From CBDDKZ01 sp965230415 (lineage in GTDB: Bacteria; Bacteroidota; Bacteroidia; Cytophagales; JAAEPT01): DNA of 64,000 nt. Where the stretch lies: the NCBI GenBank assembly GCA_965230415.1, contig CBDDKZ010000005.1, positions 62,001 to 126,000 of the forward strand, read 5' to 3'. Of this stretch, positions 28,204-38,594 are shown one piece after another (the stretch's first letter is position 1; each line of letters opens with the position of its first letter). The notes below the pieces were generated by a model, which saw only the letters and a list, made by a program, of their open reading frames with translations, had not been told where the DNA came from and did not search any database. Both the position numbers and the translations under genes were made by a program.

Positions 28204-29208
28204 ATGAAACTACCAATTAACTATCTGATAGCAGTGGTAACGAGCTGCCTATCATGTACGGGTAATGGTACCGACTCACCATTTATATCAAATACACAAA
28301 CCGATCACGTTACGCTATCTGCGAGGCTCAATGAACCTATTAAGCCACTTAGTACCATAGAAGTGGAAAAAGACAAGGCGAAGCTGGGAAACAGCTTATT
28401 CCATGATCCAGCTCTTTCTGTAAATGGTAAAATATCCTGCGCCAGTTGTCATCACATTTCCAAAGGAGGGGCAGACACATCGCGGTATTCATTAGGCATC
28501 AACAATCAAAAAGCTTTTGTAAATACACCAACTGTGATTAACAGTATACATAACTTCCATCAATTCTGGGATGGAAGAGCCAAAAACCTTCGCGAGCAGG
28601 CCGAATCTGCCATCTTAAATCCACGGGAAATGGGAAGCAATTGGTCAACCATCATCAATAACTTAGCCAGAAACCCGCGCTATATTCAGGAGTTTAAGTC
28701 GGCCTTCGAGACGGGTATAACCAAAGAAAACATCCTTGAAGCCATTGTAGAGTATGAAAAGGCGCTTTCGCTGCCCGCACGTTTTGACGCCTACCTACTG
28801 GGGGACACCAACGCTATTACCATTCGGGAGCTAGAAGGTTATAAAATATTCAAATCCAAGGGATGTATTTCTTGCCATCAGGGGATAAATGTAGGTGGTA
28901 ATTTATTTCAAAAATTAGGATTGGCTGAAAACTATTTCAGAGATCGTGGCAATATTACTCCTGCCGACTACGGCCGTTTCAATATTACTCATAAGGAAAG
29001 GGATAAGTATTTTTTTAAAGTACCATCTTTACGAAATGTAGCACTTACAGCTCCTTATTTTCATGACGGCTCACAACAAACACTGAAAGGAGCCATAAGC
29101 ACCATGGCCAAATACCAGCTTGGCGTCTCAGTTACCGATGAAGAGATCAATCTCATCGCTGCATTCCTGCATACATTAACCAGTAAAGATCTTAAAAAAT
29201 ATAACTGA
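28204..29208 (+). CDS. Di-heme cytochrome c peroxidase (MauG/CcpA family) lipoprotein
   Basis: The 334-residue protein has a short hydrophobic leader with a lipobox (VVTSC) and two CxxCH heme motifs: CASCH at 79-83 and CISCH at 221-225. The segment LGNSLFHDPALS and the RAKNLREQAESAILNPREMG stretch are family signatures. Such periplasmic enzymes reduce hydrogen peroxide or oxidise protein substrates using both hemes. The stop codon overlaps the start of the SpoIIE-type phosphatase in TGATG, so the two proteins are made together. Confidence 0.9.
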   Translation: MKLPINYLIAVVTSCLSCTGNGTDSPFISNTQTDHVTLSARLNEPIKPLSTIEVEKDKAKLGNSLFHDPALSVNGKISCASCHHISKGGADTSRYSLGINNQKAFVNTPTVINSIHNFHQFWDGRAKNLREQAESAILNPREMGSNWSTIINNLARNPRYIQEFKSAFETGITKENILEAIVEYEKALSLPARFDAYLLGDTNAITIRELEGYKIFKSKGCISCHQGINVGGNLFQKLGLAENYFRDRGNITPADYGRFNITHKERDKYFFKVPSLRNVALTAPYFHDGSQQTLKGAISTMAKYQLGVSVTDEEINLIAAFLHTLTSKDLKKYN

Positions 29209-30821
29209 TGCTCAAATATTTATTATTTACCATCTTCCTGGTTTCTTTAATTGCAATTGGCACCTTAATGAAATCGGGAAACATCAATTATGTTCAGCAT
29301 GACCAGGTCGGCACACGCATAAACATGCTTCAAAAGTATGACGAAGAATTGAACGAACACTTAATCAAAATCAACTCTTCCTTACACTTTAGCTTTGATA
29401 TTTTAAATAAAACCACGCTTGAAATTGCTTCCTTAAAAAGCAGTCTAAAATTGGAAACATCCATGTTGGATTCTATGTTATCGCAAAAATTCGATCGTAT
29501 TGAGCATTTCAAATCGGACTATTCGGTATTTAGAAACTCGCTAAAAACGCTTCCTGCTATTGCACATCAAATTAATAACCAGGCTCCACATATCAATCTT
29601 AATTTTCTCGATATTGTATTATCGGTACTCGAATACAATAATTCTCCTGAACAAGGGCAGAAAGAGACATTGATGATAATCATAAAGCGGTTAGAGGAAG
29701 TAATGGAAACAGAAACTGACAAGGAACTAGTCACTCAAATAGGACTATTCGTTTACCATTCATATACGATTTTAAATTTAAAAGGGAGCATCGACAAAAC
29801 ACTCAACGATATTCTAAAAATCCGCACAGACGTTGCCTTTAATCAGTTATTATTATCCCATAACAACATTTTCAAGGTCTCAAATGATAAGAATCGTAGC
29901 GCGCAACATGTACTTCTCACAATCGCCCTTCTCATGTTTTTCGGAATGATGTATTTTCTGTCGAAGTCTGAAAAAAATAAAACCAAGCTACAGGTACTCA
30001 TCAACAATCAGGAAACGATTATTACTCAACGTACCAATGAACTTTCGATCAAAAACAAACAAATAACAGATAGCATTAAATATGCGAAACGTATCCAGGA
30101 AGCCATATTACCAACTCCAAGCTCTATTGCAAATATCTTCCCTGAGTTTTTCCTGATATATAAACCAAAAGATATAGTGTCCGGAGACTTTTATTGGGTA
30201 CATGAAGACGATAAATATATATACCTCGCCGTAGCGGATTGCACGGGTCATGGTGTACCCGGTGGCTTTTTAAGTATGCTTTCGTACAATGCACTTAACA
30301 ATGCCATAAAAACTATCCCTAAAGCCAATACCGGTGATTTACTCAATTTTGTAGATGGTTACATCTATGAAAAACTAAACGCACATGGTGTTCATCAAAT
30401 GTCTGAAGGTCTGGATATTTCGTTGATCCGTAAAGAAAAAAATAGTCTCCACCTCCAGTTTTCCGGCGCCAGGAATAATCTGTTAATCAGGCAAAACGAA
30501 AAAATCGAGATCATTAAAGCAAATCGTTCTTCCATCGGTGAACAACATCAATATCATCAAACACACCATTTCACATGTGTTGACTTCAATGTACAAGAAG
30601 ATACAATCATTTATATGACCAGCGACGGGTATATAGATCAAATGGGAGGTCAACAGGATAAGCGTATCGGATCCAGACGCTTTAAAGAAATGCTGGATGC
30701 GATAGGAATGATGAAACTGCAAGATCAGGAACAACACTTGCTAAATTTCTTTGAAGAATGGATATTATCAGCTAATGAGGAACAGATGGACGACGTAACT
30801 ATTTTAGCTTTCAAGGTTTAA
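29208..30821 (+). CDS. Membrane sensor with SpoIIE/PP2C-type serine phosphatase output
   Basis: The 537-residue protein has a membrane helix (4-20), an extracytoplasmic all-helical region (25-230) like DAHL-type sensor domains, a second membrane helix (234-252), a coiled coil (255-295) and a SpoIIE phosphatase domain (300-537). The domain shows SGDFYW, the metal motif ADCTGHGVPGGF (343-354) and SDGYIDQ. It should dephosphorylate a cytosolic phosphoserine/threonine protein, typically an anti-anti-sigma factor. One-base overlap with the peroxidase gene suggests that the sensor reads a periplasmic redox or peroxide state. Confidence 0.85.
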   Translation: MLKYLLFTIFLVSLIAIGTLMKSGNINYVQHDQVGTRINMLQKYDEELNEHLIKINSSLHFSFDILNKTTLEIASLKSSLKLETSMLDSMLSQKFDRIEHFKSDYSVFRNSLKTLPAIAHQINNQAPHINLNFLDIVLSVLEYNNSPEQGQKETLMIIIKRLEEVMETETDKELVTQIGLFVYHSYTILNLKGSIDKTLNDILKIRTDVAFNQLLLSHNNIFKVSNDKNRSAQHVLLTIALLMFFGMMYFLSKSEKNKTKLQVLINNQETIITQRTNELSIKNKQITDSIKYAKRIQEAILPTPSSIANIFPEFFLIYKPKDIVSGDFYWVHEDDKYIYLAVADCTGHGVPGGFLSMLSYNALNNAIKTIPKANTGDLLNFVDGYIYEKLNAHGVHQMSEGLDISLIRKEKNSLHLQFSGARNNLLIRQNEKIEIIKANRSSIGEQHQYHQTHHFTCVDFNVQEDTIIYMTSDGYIDQMGGQQDKRIGSRRFKEMLDAIGMMKLQDQEQHLLNFFEEWILSANEEQMDDVTILAFKV

Positions 30822-30881
30822 CTTTTCACCTGCTGAAGGCATTAATATTAAGCAATTTAGCCTACTGCACCCTATTAAATA

Positions 30882-30934
30882 ATGTTACGTATACACTCAC
30901 TTATTCTCTTCACGATCCTTTGTATACGTAACAT
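30882..30934. repeat. 13-bp perfect inverted repeat between convergent genes
   Basis: ATGTTACGTATAC (30882-30894) and GTATACGTAACAT (30922-30934) are exact complements with 27 bases between. It may act as a bidirectional terminator, though it has no T run, or be a short transposable element. Confidence 0.8.
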
Positions 30935-30989
30935 ATCATCCCAACTCAACACTTTTGTACTTTTCTAAATCTGCTACCCTTTGATATCA

Positions 30990-33230
30990 CTAAAAAGAGT
31001 AGGCAACACCGATTTTAGCGAAAAAAGGCGTTCCTGGCGTAAAATGTATTTCTTCGGTAGGCTCTTCTTCATCAAACAGGCGTGACTCGGTTGCAAACTG
31101 CGTTTCATTCCAGGCGCTATTCAACAGATTATCGATAGATAAACTCACTGACATCCTTTTGTAATCGTAAGTAATGCTCAAATCTGTGATAAAATAGCCT
31201 TTCGCGATTAACTGATTCACTTCATCGGCAGGCCTGTCTGCTATAGAACGGAACTGTACACCTGCACTTATTCCCGATGGATGATTAAAATACACCCCCC
31301 CTCTACTTGTAAGCCAGGGAGCAAGTGGGATAAACTGCTCACCAACGCCAATACTTCTTGCTCGTGTATAATTTAGATCAAATTGGAACGTAAACCATTC
31401 CTTCCATTCACGCCTCACGCTTAAATCGAACCCAAAACGTTGTGAAGGACCACTTGGCTCTACAATACCCTCATCGCCCACGTATACCAGCTCTTCTTCC
31501 TGATATAACTGCCACGTTCCCAAACTTATTACCGTTTGTTTGTCCAATCGCCATATTGTCCCCAGGTCATTTCCAAAAGATTTGGGAATACTCCTTCCGG
31601 AAGCTTCTATCGCCACCCTGGTGTCGTTCGTATGAAAACCGAAACCCGATTTCAGGTAAAATTGACAATTGTTATTCTGTTGAAATAAAATATTTAGCTT
31701 AGGACTAATTACCTGTTCACCATGTTTGCCATCAGCATTGGTATTTAATTGATTATCATAGACAAAACGAAAATAGTCCCAACGTAAACCGGGTGCTATT
31801 GTCCATTGCGATATCGTGTACTCCTGTGATGTAAAAAACGAAGCGTTCGATTCTTTAATATTACCACGTTGTTGATATTTTAATAGCTCAATTCGGTTTT
31901 TAGTACTGGCCAGGTAGTTATTATTGGACCAATCTTGCCGGATCGTAACACCATAGGTACTTTTCAATTTCCCGGCACCCAAACTGTTGAGAGTAACATA
32001 TTTACTGTATCCCCCCATTAATTTGCGACTTTCCTTTTGCCTTATTTGATCACCATCTTCAGGGTTATTTAGGAAAAAGGTGAAATTTGAATACAAGTCA
32101 AAATCGTACGAAGTAAGGTAGAACCCGTTCTTAATATAACGATCCGCGGATATGTAATGTGTGAGTTTTAGATCCAATTCACTACGATGCGTCGTTCCTC
32201 CCTCGGTATCGTCGATGGCACCAAAACGCGAAATTGATCCGCTTCGCACAGCACGTTCCGGAATTTGACCCGATGCATACCAGGTGGATCCAAAATGACT
32301 GGCATTAATTTCCACGCGATCTTTTTGCCTGTTAAACAAGCTTTCAAAGTGTGCAAAGGCATTCCATCGCTGTAAACGCTGCGGAGATAAGAATGGCCCA
32401 TCAGAACGCACATACTCAGAAGCAATATAAGCTGATTGTTTCTTCGTATTGCGGAGATTTAGTAAACCGAGCATCCGATGTGTTCCAAAACGACCTGTTT
32501 CTAACTGAAACCGGGAATGATCCAGCCTCCGCTTGGTTTTCAACTGCACATTTCCTGCCGTTGCAAAATTCCCCTGTTCAGGATCGTAGGGTCCTTTCCC
32601 AAAATTGATGTGACCAACAATTTCGGGTATCACGTAATGAAGGTCTGCATAACCCTGCCCATGCGCATGTGAGACCATGTTTGTAGGAACGTCATTCACC
32701 GAAATACTTATATCGGTACCATGATCAATATCAAATCCTCTGAGAAAAAGCTGTTCTGCTTTCCCCCCTCCGGCATGCTGCGCTATAAACAAACCAGGAA
32801 CTTTTGTCAATAGCTCCTGACTTGAATTCACCTTATCAACACGCATATCTACATTAGAGAACAAGTTTAGTGCATCTATTCGAGGGTTTATTGTTACCTG
32901 CTGTAGATTGATAAAAGCAGGACTTAGCTTTATTTTCTTAAAATCCTCCCCCTCTTGTATAGGAACGGTTAGTGGAGAATAGCCCATTAATACAATGCGA
33001 ATCGAATCCTGAAATTGATCGGCTACTTCTATGGTACATTCTCCTATTTCATTTGAAAATGTAAACGCTCCTCTTTTATGGGATTGCACTGCCGCTCCTT
33101 CTAACGGAACGTGAAATTGATTAGATATGTGAACCGTAACTTTACGGGCAAGGCAAACGGAATATAAACATAATAGCAAATATGATATGAGCAGGGCACG
33201 TTTCATAAGTGTAACATTAAAATTTGACAA
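30990..33230 (-). CDS. TonB-dependent outer-membrane receptor
   Basis: The 746-residue protein has a signal peptide, a carboxypeptidase-regulatory-like domain (about 28-100, VTVHISNQFHVPLEGAAV), a plug (about 120-235, with LFLRGFDIDHGTDISI) and a beta barrel ending in the aromatic IGVAYSF. TonB-dependent receptors import metal complexes, vitamins or carbohydrates. The plug has His-rich loops (VSHAHGQGYADLHY), which may hint at a metal. It is the last gene of the DUF4331 operon, 17 bases after the TPR gene. Confidence 0.92.
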   Translation of the reverse strand: MSNFNVTLMKRALLISYLLLCLYSVCLARKVTVHISNQFHVPLEGAAVQSHKRGAFTFSNEIGECTIEVADQFQDSIRIVLMGYSPLTVPIQEGEDFKKIKLSPAFINLQQVTINPRIDALNLFSNVDMRVDKVNSSQELLTKVPGLFIAQHAGGGKAEQLFLRGFDIDHGTDISISVNDVPTNMVSHAHGQGYADLHYVIPEIVGHINFGKGPYDPEQGNFATAGNVQLKTKRRLDHSRFQLETGRFGTHRMLGLLNLRNTKKQSAYIASEYVRSDGPFLSPQRLQRWNAFAHFESLFNRQKDRVEINASHFGSTWYASGQIPERAVRSGSISRFGAIDDTEGGTTHRSELDLKLTHYISADRYIKNGFYLTSYDFDLYSNFTFFLNNPEDGDQIRQKESRKLMGGYSKYVTLNSLGAGKLKSTYGVTIRQDWSNNNYLASTKNRIELLKYQQRGNIKESNASFFTSQEYTISQWTIAPGLRWDYFRFVYDNQLNTNADGKHGEQVISPKLNILFQQNNNCQFYLKSGFGFHTNDTRVAIEASGRSIPKSFGNDLGTIWRLDKQTVISLGTWQLYQEEELVYVGDEGIVEPSGPSQRFGFDLSVRREWKEWFTFQFDLNYTRARSIGVGEQFIPLAPWLTSRGGVYFNHPSGISAGVQFRSIADRPADEVNQLIAKGYFITDLSITYDYKRMSVSLSIDNLLNSAWNETQFATESRLFDEEEPTEEIHFTPGTPFFAKIGVAYSF

Positions 33231-33247
33231 AAGTTATTTTTCGGAGT

Positions 33248-34612
33248 TTACTTGGTTCCTTCTAGAACCTTTTTACCTTCATGACTCAATGGCGAAGACA
33301 AATAAGGATCTCGCTTAAATGCTTCATTGATCAGGTCTTCACCCAACTTCTTTTGATTATTGTTAAAAGCATAAAGTCCTTTACACAGATATAGCAACGG
33401 TTGTTTGCTATCGGTCTTTGTAGCCGCTTTGAGGAATGGCTCTGCCGCGGAAAATTCTCCTTTGCTCAGATGTACCACACTCATTAGTATGTTAACATCA
33501 ATATTTGTGGGCCGTGCTGCATAAGCTTTTTCAGCACATTTCTCGGCTTTTGCATGGTTTTGAAGCATCTCCAGGTAAACATAGCTTTTCTCCAGCTCCA
33601 TTTTATGACCACTTTTTTCATCCTCCGACATCATCGCAAGTATTTTATTACCTAGAGCCTTTACCTCAGCAGGACGATTTGTGGCTTCATAAACACTCCC
33701 CAGCCCACGGTAAAAAGATATTTCGGGCATAATGCTTATTGCTTTTTTGTACAAGCTCTCGGCTTCCTCAAATTTCCCTTTTTTCAACTGTATGTTGGCT
33801 AAGCCTTCAATTGCAAAGGGGTAATTCGGGCGATTCTTTAAGGCAATAGTATAATGCATTTCTGCATTCTGCAATTGGCCATAATTTTCATAAATCTTAG
33901 CGAGTGTACAGCGAGCCCATTCGCTGGATTCATTACCGGGATAACCCGCCTCTACAGCCATCTGCATTGCCACTATGGCTCCTTCGATGTCTCCATGTAT
34001 TTCTCTCAGGTAAGATATGCGCGAATAGGAACGTAAATCGGGTCGAATTTGCACCATTTTGTCTGCTGCTACAACGGCGCTTTTATAATCCCCTAATTCC
34101 ACATGAGCATCCACGAGAGCACCATATATCTGACTGTTGTGCGGATTTATGGCTATGGCTTTCTTTGTTACTTCGAGTGCCTCCTCAAATTGATGCAGCG
34201 ATAATAAAACACCGGACTTTAAGCTCAGCGCATGAAACATGGTCGTTTTATTTAAATTAGCCTGCTTTAGCACATAGTCGATGGCATTTAAGGCCGCCGG
34301 ATAATAGTAGGGATGTTCACCTGAAATACGCGCTTCTGCGATAAATAATTCAGCAAGTCCAAGGTAAGAACTATGACTATCTGCCTTCTTTTGGATGTTA
34401 TTTACATGTTTGTTATAAGTATCCATGATTAATTCTTTTTCAGTATCAGAACCGAGTAGATAATTTCGCTGTAGCATTTTTGGTATGTTAAAAGTTTCAG
34501 GTTTTAGAATTGAATCAGAAGAGATAGTCGGCGGTGTGTCACAGCCAAAAAGAAGCACACCTGTAAACAAGGTGACAAGTGTAATTTTGAATAATTGATG
34601 TATTGTTTTCAT
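33248..34612 (-). CDS. TPR lipoprotein of the DUF4331 operon
   Basis: The 454-residue protein has a lipoprotein signal (VLLFGCDTPP) and about ten TPR-like repeats (for example AEMHYTIALKNRPNYPFAIEGLANIQLKKGKFEEAE). It is presumably anchored in a membrane facing the periplasm or surface. It lies between the DUF4331 genes and the TonB receptor, and this gene order is shared by DUF4331 clusters of other Bacteroidota, by recall. Function unknown. Confidence 0.82.
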   Translation of the reverse strand: MKTIHQLFKITLVTLFTGVLLFGCDTPPTISSDSILKPETFNIPKMLQRNYLLGSDTEKELIMDTYNKHVNNIQKKADSHSSYLGLAELFIAEARISGEHPYYYPAALNAIDYVLKQANLNKTTMFHALSLKSGVLLSLHQFEEALEVTKKAIAINPHNSQIYGALVDAHVELGDYKSAVVAADKMVQIRPDLRSYSRISYLREIHGDIEGAIVAMQMAVEAGYPGNESSEWARCTLAKIYENYGQLQNAEMHYTIALKNRPNYPFAIEGLANIQLKKGKFEEAESLYKKAISIMPEISFYRGLGSVYEATNRPAEVKALGNKILAMMSEDEKSGHKMELEKSYVYLEMLQNHAKAEKCAEKAYAARPTNIDVNILMSVVHLSKGEFSAAEPFLKAATKTDSKQPLLYLCKGLYAFNNNQKKLGEDLINEAFKRDPYLSSPLSHEGKKVLEGTK

Positions 34613-34684
34613 GAGTGGGAGTTTATTTTTTGATGAGTTTGAAAAACCATGGCTACTTGTGTAGCCACGGTTTAAGTGTTGAAT

Positions 34685-36745
34685 TTAAATTTTCACTAAG
34701 CGTAAACTTTGAAGAACTTCGCCCTCTTTGCTTATTTTAGCAATGTAAACGCCTTCCTCATATTGTTCACTATCCCAAAGAATGGTGTGTGCACCAGCCT
34801 GCTGAAGTTCATCAGACAGTTTTGCCACCATTTTTCCGGAGAGATCATAAATGCTAACATCAATGTTACCTGCGGCCTCCAGCTGATACTTGATGCGCGT
34901 TCCTTCTTTAAATGGGTTAGGGTAATTACTCGCTCCAATACCCGAAGTATTGAGTCCGAATAGTCCGGTGAGCGGATCTAATATATCGGGTTGCACATAA
35001 GTTATATGACTACCGCTGCTTTTCCCTGTTCCGATCCAGGGATCTGCCACATAAGGAAAATAAGATTTAAAAGTGGTATCGTTTGCCTCTACACCTGTTG
35101 AATAAGATAATACATCTAGCAATTGTTGTGTTACCGGAGATGCGGTGGTGTCCATAGGATCATAATCATCGTACCACAAACCTATTGCCGCCAAGACAAC
35201 ACCCGCTACTGCCTGTAATTCAATTCGGGTCACGTCATCTTCCAACCTTCTGCCATTAGGAAAACCATCCATGTTTGGAATAAATTGCATGGACGCATCT
35301 GCATTAAATCGTGGGTCGACAAGCCCCAATACCGCTGCCTGAACAAGTCCCAGCGAACTGAAGTCAGCACTATTACGATCAGTTACGGGAGTTGCCATAT
35401 TCAATCTCAACATATCCCCTCCATTTGGCAGGAAATTATTGATAAACGGTTTACCGGTAGCAAGCGGATTTCCTTCTTTACCTGTCGCTAACTGATAAGG
35501 AGCCAGGTTTGGTGCACCTGTATGAAAAATAGGCCATAAATCCACGGAACGCGGCTTGGCAGGACCAGGCAATAGTAAAGTACCAAATACGGCGTCGTCC
35601 AAAGCTGTTCCGGCAAGAGCAGGATTTCCTTTTAAACCATAAAGACCATCGGCTCCATTCGAGAAATCGAACTGCCCGAGGGCATTTTTTTGAATACGCA
35701 ATGGACTAAAAGCAGGAACAGCACCACCAAATAAGTCATCATCCATATACAAGCCCAATTCCGGGTTATAGAAGTAGGGGTCCAGTAGCGTATCGTTAAT
35801 CTCATCGTAAGGTGAAATAGCATTCCAATAGTCTTTATGACCTAATGCAATAACAGCTTCATTGGTCAACGGCATACCTAAACGAGAAACCTGTACCCAT
35901 TCGCCCGAATAAGTAGCCGTATGACCTGTCAATGTTCGGATACGCTGTCTGCTTGCCGAAGCCCACACACCGATCACAAAGTCTCCATCCAGGATGTTAG
36001 CAGCCTGATCTACTGACAAACCGTCTTTCTGCAAAGAAGAGATCGGAATTTGAAGTGCTATAGTGCTGCTATTAAACCCTTCCAGCCCGTCTCTTGGTTC
36101 CCCATTTTGACGGGGCGTATCTCCTAAATCAAAAACACCTCCCAGGTCGACAAAGAAGGGGTCATCGGCAGGCCCGCAATAAACCTTTTCACCCGTTGAT
36201 GCATCTGTAATGGCTTGTTGCAATAAGGCCGCATAGGTGGTATTTAAACCAGCACCCCCTTCTATGGAACGCTTCCCAATATAGTTGGGCGGAACCATTC
36301 CCTCTTCCAGTATAGAACTAAAACTAAGCCCGCCATCGATACTTTTTTCGAGGTGATAACTGAGTTTATGGTTCTGCTTGCCCAAACGCGCAGCAAAAAA
36401 GGTAGTTGGGTCTTCATGAACCTTTTCAAATGTGAATCGATAAATGATATCATCACCAGGCGTGCTTACATCGTTATCGATATGGATTTCATAACGGATG
36501 TTCTCACCAAAATTGTGATAATTCGGTCCGCCGTGTGGTAACTGAACCGGAATATAGTTAGCAATAATTGTCACCGTATTAGGGTTATCCGGACTCCTAA
36601 AAGCGTATAAATCAGTATTATCTGCCAGTGGATCATTTGCTATCAGAGGTGCTTCCCGGTGGCTTGAAGCATTCACCGACACAACTGACATTATGAAAAG
36701 TACGGACATAGTCGTCCTGAAACTTTTTTTAGAAAGCTTAATCAT
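34685..36745 (-). CDS. Exported DUF4331 protein with T9SS sorting domain
   Basis: The 686-residue protein has a signal peptide followed at once by SSHREAPLIANDPLADNTDLYAF, the conserved start of DUF4331. It continues with the characteristic NTVTIIANYIP and CGPADDPFFVDLG motifs. After about residue 605 a type A sorting domain follows (NYPNPFKEGTRI...), so it is sent across the outer membrane by T9SS. DUF4331 has no established function. It is a close paralogue of the next gene upstream. Confidence 0.9.
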   Translation of the reverse strand: MIKLSKKSFRTTMSVLFIMSVVSVNASSHREAPLIANDPLADNTDLYAFRSPDNPNTVTIIANYIPVQLPHGGPNYHNFGENIRYEIHIDNDVSTPGDDIIYRFTFEKVHEDPTTFFAARLGKQNHKLSYHLEKSIDGGLSFSSILEEGMVPPNYIGKRSIEGGAGLNTTYAALLQQAITDASTGEKVYCGPADDPFFVDLGGVFDLGDTPRQNGEPRDGLEGFNSSTIALQIPISSLQKDGLSVDQAANILDGDFVIGVWASASRQRIRTLTGHTATYSGEWVQVSRLGMPLTNEAVIALGHKDYWNAISPYDEINDTLLDPYFYNPELGLYMDDDLFGGAVPAFSPLRIQKNALGQFDFSNGADGLYGLKGNPALAGTALDDAVFGTLLLPGPAKPRSVDLWPIFHTGAPNLAPYQLATGKEGNPLATGKPFINNFLPNGGDMLRLNMATPVTDRNSADFSSLGLVQAAVLGLVDPRFNADASMQFIPNMDGFPNGRRLEDDVTRIELQAVAGVVLAAIGLWYDDYDPMDTTASPVTQQLLDVLSYSTGVEANDTTFKSYFPYVADPWIGTGKSSGSHITYVQPDILDPLTGLFGLNTSGIGASNYPNPFKEGTRIKYQLEAAGNIDVSIYDLSGKMVAKLSDELQQAGAHTILWDSEQYEEGVYIAKISKEGEVLQSLRLVKI

Positions 36746-36824
36746 AATCTATTGTTTTTTTAAATGTTAAAAAGACCTATCCGCTCAAAAACTGAACTTA
36801 ATCAGGGATAAATCATTGAATAAT

Positions 36825-38594
36825 TTAATAAGAACCGACGGCTTCAACTTCTGTTCCCCGCCATGGTAAGGCTACATATGGAAATTCGTTTTTGAATGCT
36901 TTATCGTTTTCTTCAACACCTGTAGAATATTGCAAAACATTTAGTAGCAAATTCGTTACCGGTGATGCATCACTATTGTCCGGGTAATAATCATCATACC
37001 ACAAGCCAACAGCTGCTAAAACTACTCCCGAAACCGCCTGCAATTCTATTCTCGTCACATCATCTTCCAAACGTCTGCCATTGGGAAATCCATCCATATT
37101 GGGAATTTCCTGAATAGCGGCACTTGTATTAAACCTGTTGTCGGTAAGTCCCAAAACAGCCGCCTGTACCAAGCCCAATGAACTAAAATCTTCACTTTCA
37201 CGATCGGTAGGAGGCACAGCCATGTTTAATCGCAACATATCACCGCCATTAGGCAGAAAATTATTGATAAAGGGTTTACCGGCAGCAAGCGGATTTCCTT
37301 CTTTACCTGTCGCCAGTTGGTAAGGTGCTAAATTCGGTGCCCCGGTATGGAATATAGGCCATAAGTCTACAGAACGCGGCTTACCGGGACCAGGTAGTAG
37401 TAGCGTACCAAATACGGCATCGTCTAAAGCCGTTCCAGCCAAAGCCGGATCTCCTTTCAGACCATATAATCCATCAGCACCATTGGTGAAATCGAAAGCC
37501 TGTAACGCCTTTTCCTGAATACGCAAGCCATTAAATGCCGGAACAGCACTGCCAAAAAGGTCATCATCCATATACAAGGCTAATTCAGGATTATAGAAAT
37601 AACCATCCAACAAAGTATCATTCAACTCGTCGTAAGGTGTCAGCGCATTCCAGTAATCCTTCATTCCTACCGGAATCACAGCTTCATTGGTGAGTGGCAT
37701 TCCTAAACGGGACACTTGTACCCAATCACCACTTTCTTGCGGAGCACTGCCATCTACAGAAAGTGTACGCGTTGCTCTACGACTCGCAGATGCCCAGACT
37801 CCAATCACAAAATCTCCATCCAGAATATTTTGTGCAGCATCAACGTTTAGACCGTCCTTTTGCAACATCGAAATAGGGATTTTTATGGCGATACTATGTG
37901 TATTGAAACGTGCCAGGCCATCGCGCACGATGTTGTTATTTTGCTGACGCGGCGCATCTCCAAGGTCAAATATACCACCAAGATCTACGAAGAAAGGATC
38001 ATCGGCAGGACCACAATAAACCGTTTCTCCATTGTTAGTCATATTAATGGCATTTGCTACCAAAGAAGCATAGTCAGGCGCATTAAGCCCTACTTCCGAC
38101 TCTATGGAACGAGCTCCAATATTGGGTGGTGGCACTACTCCATTCTCAATTATAGCAGTAAATGTGTTACCTCCATCGGTACTCCTTTCCATGGTATAAG
38201 AGGTTTTCAGATTTTCTTTTCCCAAACGGATATTGAAGAAAGTACTTGCATCTTCGTTCATTTTATGGAAGGTAAAACGATAAACGATATCATCTCCGGG
38301 TGTATTCACGTTGTTATCGATGTGTATCTCGTATCGCACATTATTGCCAAAAGAGTGATAGTTTGGCCCGCCATATGCCAATTCAGTTGGGATATAGTTG
38401 GCTATAATCGTTATCGTGTTAGGATCGTCCGGGCTTCGAAACGCGTAGAGATCCGTATTATCGGCAAGAGGGTCGTTCGCAATCATCGGAGCTTCCCGAT
38501 GACTCGATGCCTTCAAGCTCAGTGTACTTAAGGAAATCATCAGATAGCACGCGACTACCCTGACCCCTGTAATTAAAGATTGACTTTTTTTCAT
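36825..38594 (-). CDS. Exported DUF4331 protein without sorting domain
   Basis: From the ATG at 38594 the protein has 589 residues: a signal peptide (MKKSQSLITGV...LKASSH) then DUF4331 over the full length, with most blocks nearly identical to its paralogue downstream (HREAPMIANDPLADNTDLYAF, GPADDPFFVDLGG). It ends at residue 589 without the T9SS domain, so it may stay in the periplasm. First gene of the four-gene operon that ends with the TonB receptor. An extra 12 residues upstream are possible but precede the signal peptide and are unlikely. Confidence 0.9.
   Translation of the reverse strand: MKKSQSLITGVRVVACYLMISLSTLSLKASSHREAPMIANDPLADNTDLYAFRSPDDPNTITIIANYIPTELAYGGPNYHSFGNNVRYEIHIDNNVNTPGDDIVYRFTFHKMNEDASTFFNIRLGKENLKTSYTMERSTDGGNTFTAIIENGVVPPPNIGARSIESEVGLNAPDYASLVANAINMTNNGETVYCGPADDPFFVDLGGIFDLGDAPRQQNNNIVRDGLARFNTHSIAIKIPISMLQKDGLNVDAAQNILDGDFVIGVWASASRRATRTLSVDGSAPQESGDWVQVSRLGMPLTNEAVIPVGMKDYWNALTPYDELNDTLLDGYFYNPELALYMDDDLFGSAVPAFNGLRIQEKALQAFDFTNGADGLYGLKGDPALAGTALDDAVFGTLLLPGPGKPRSVDLWPIFHTGAPNLAPYQLATGKEGNPLAAGKPFINNFLPNGGDMLRLNMAVPPTDRESEDFSSLGLVQAAVLGLTDNRFNTSAAIQEIPNMDGFPNGRRLEDDVTRIELQAVSGVVLAAVGLWYDDYYPDNSDASPVTNLLLNVLQYSTGVEENDKAFKNEFPYVALPWRGTEVEAVGSY

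Noticed and set aside
37860..38531. 223-codon plus-strand frame antisense to the DUF4331 gene
   Set aside because: It is the shadow of a strongly conserved DUF4331 coding region.
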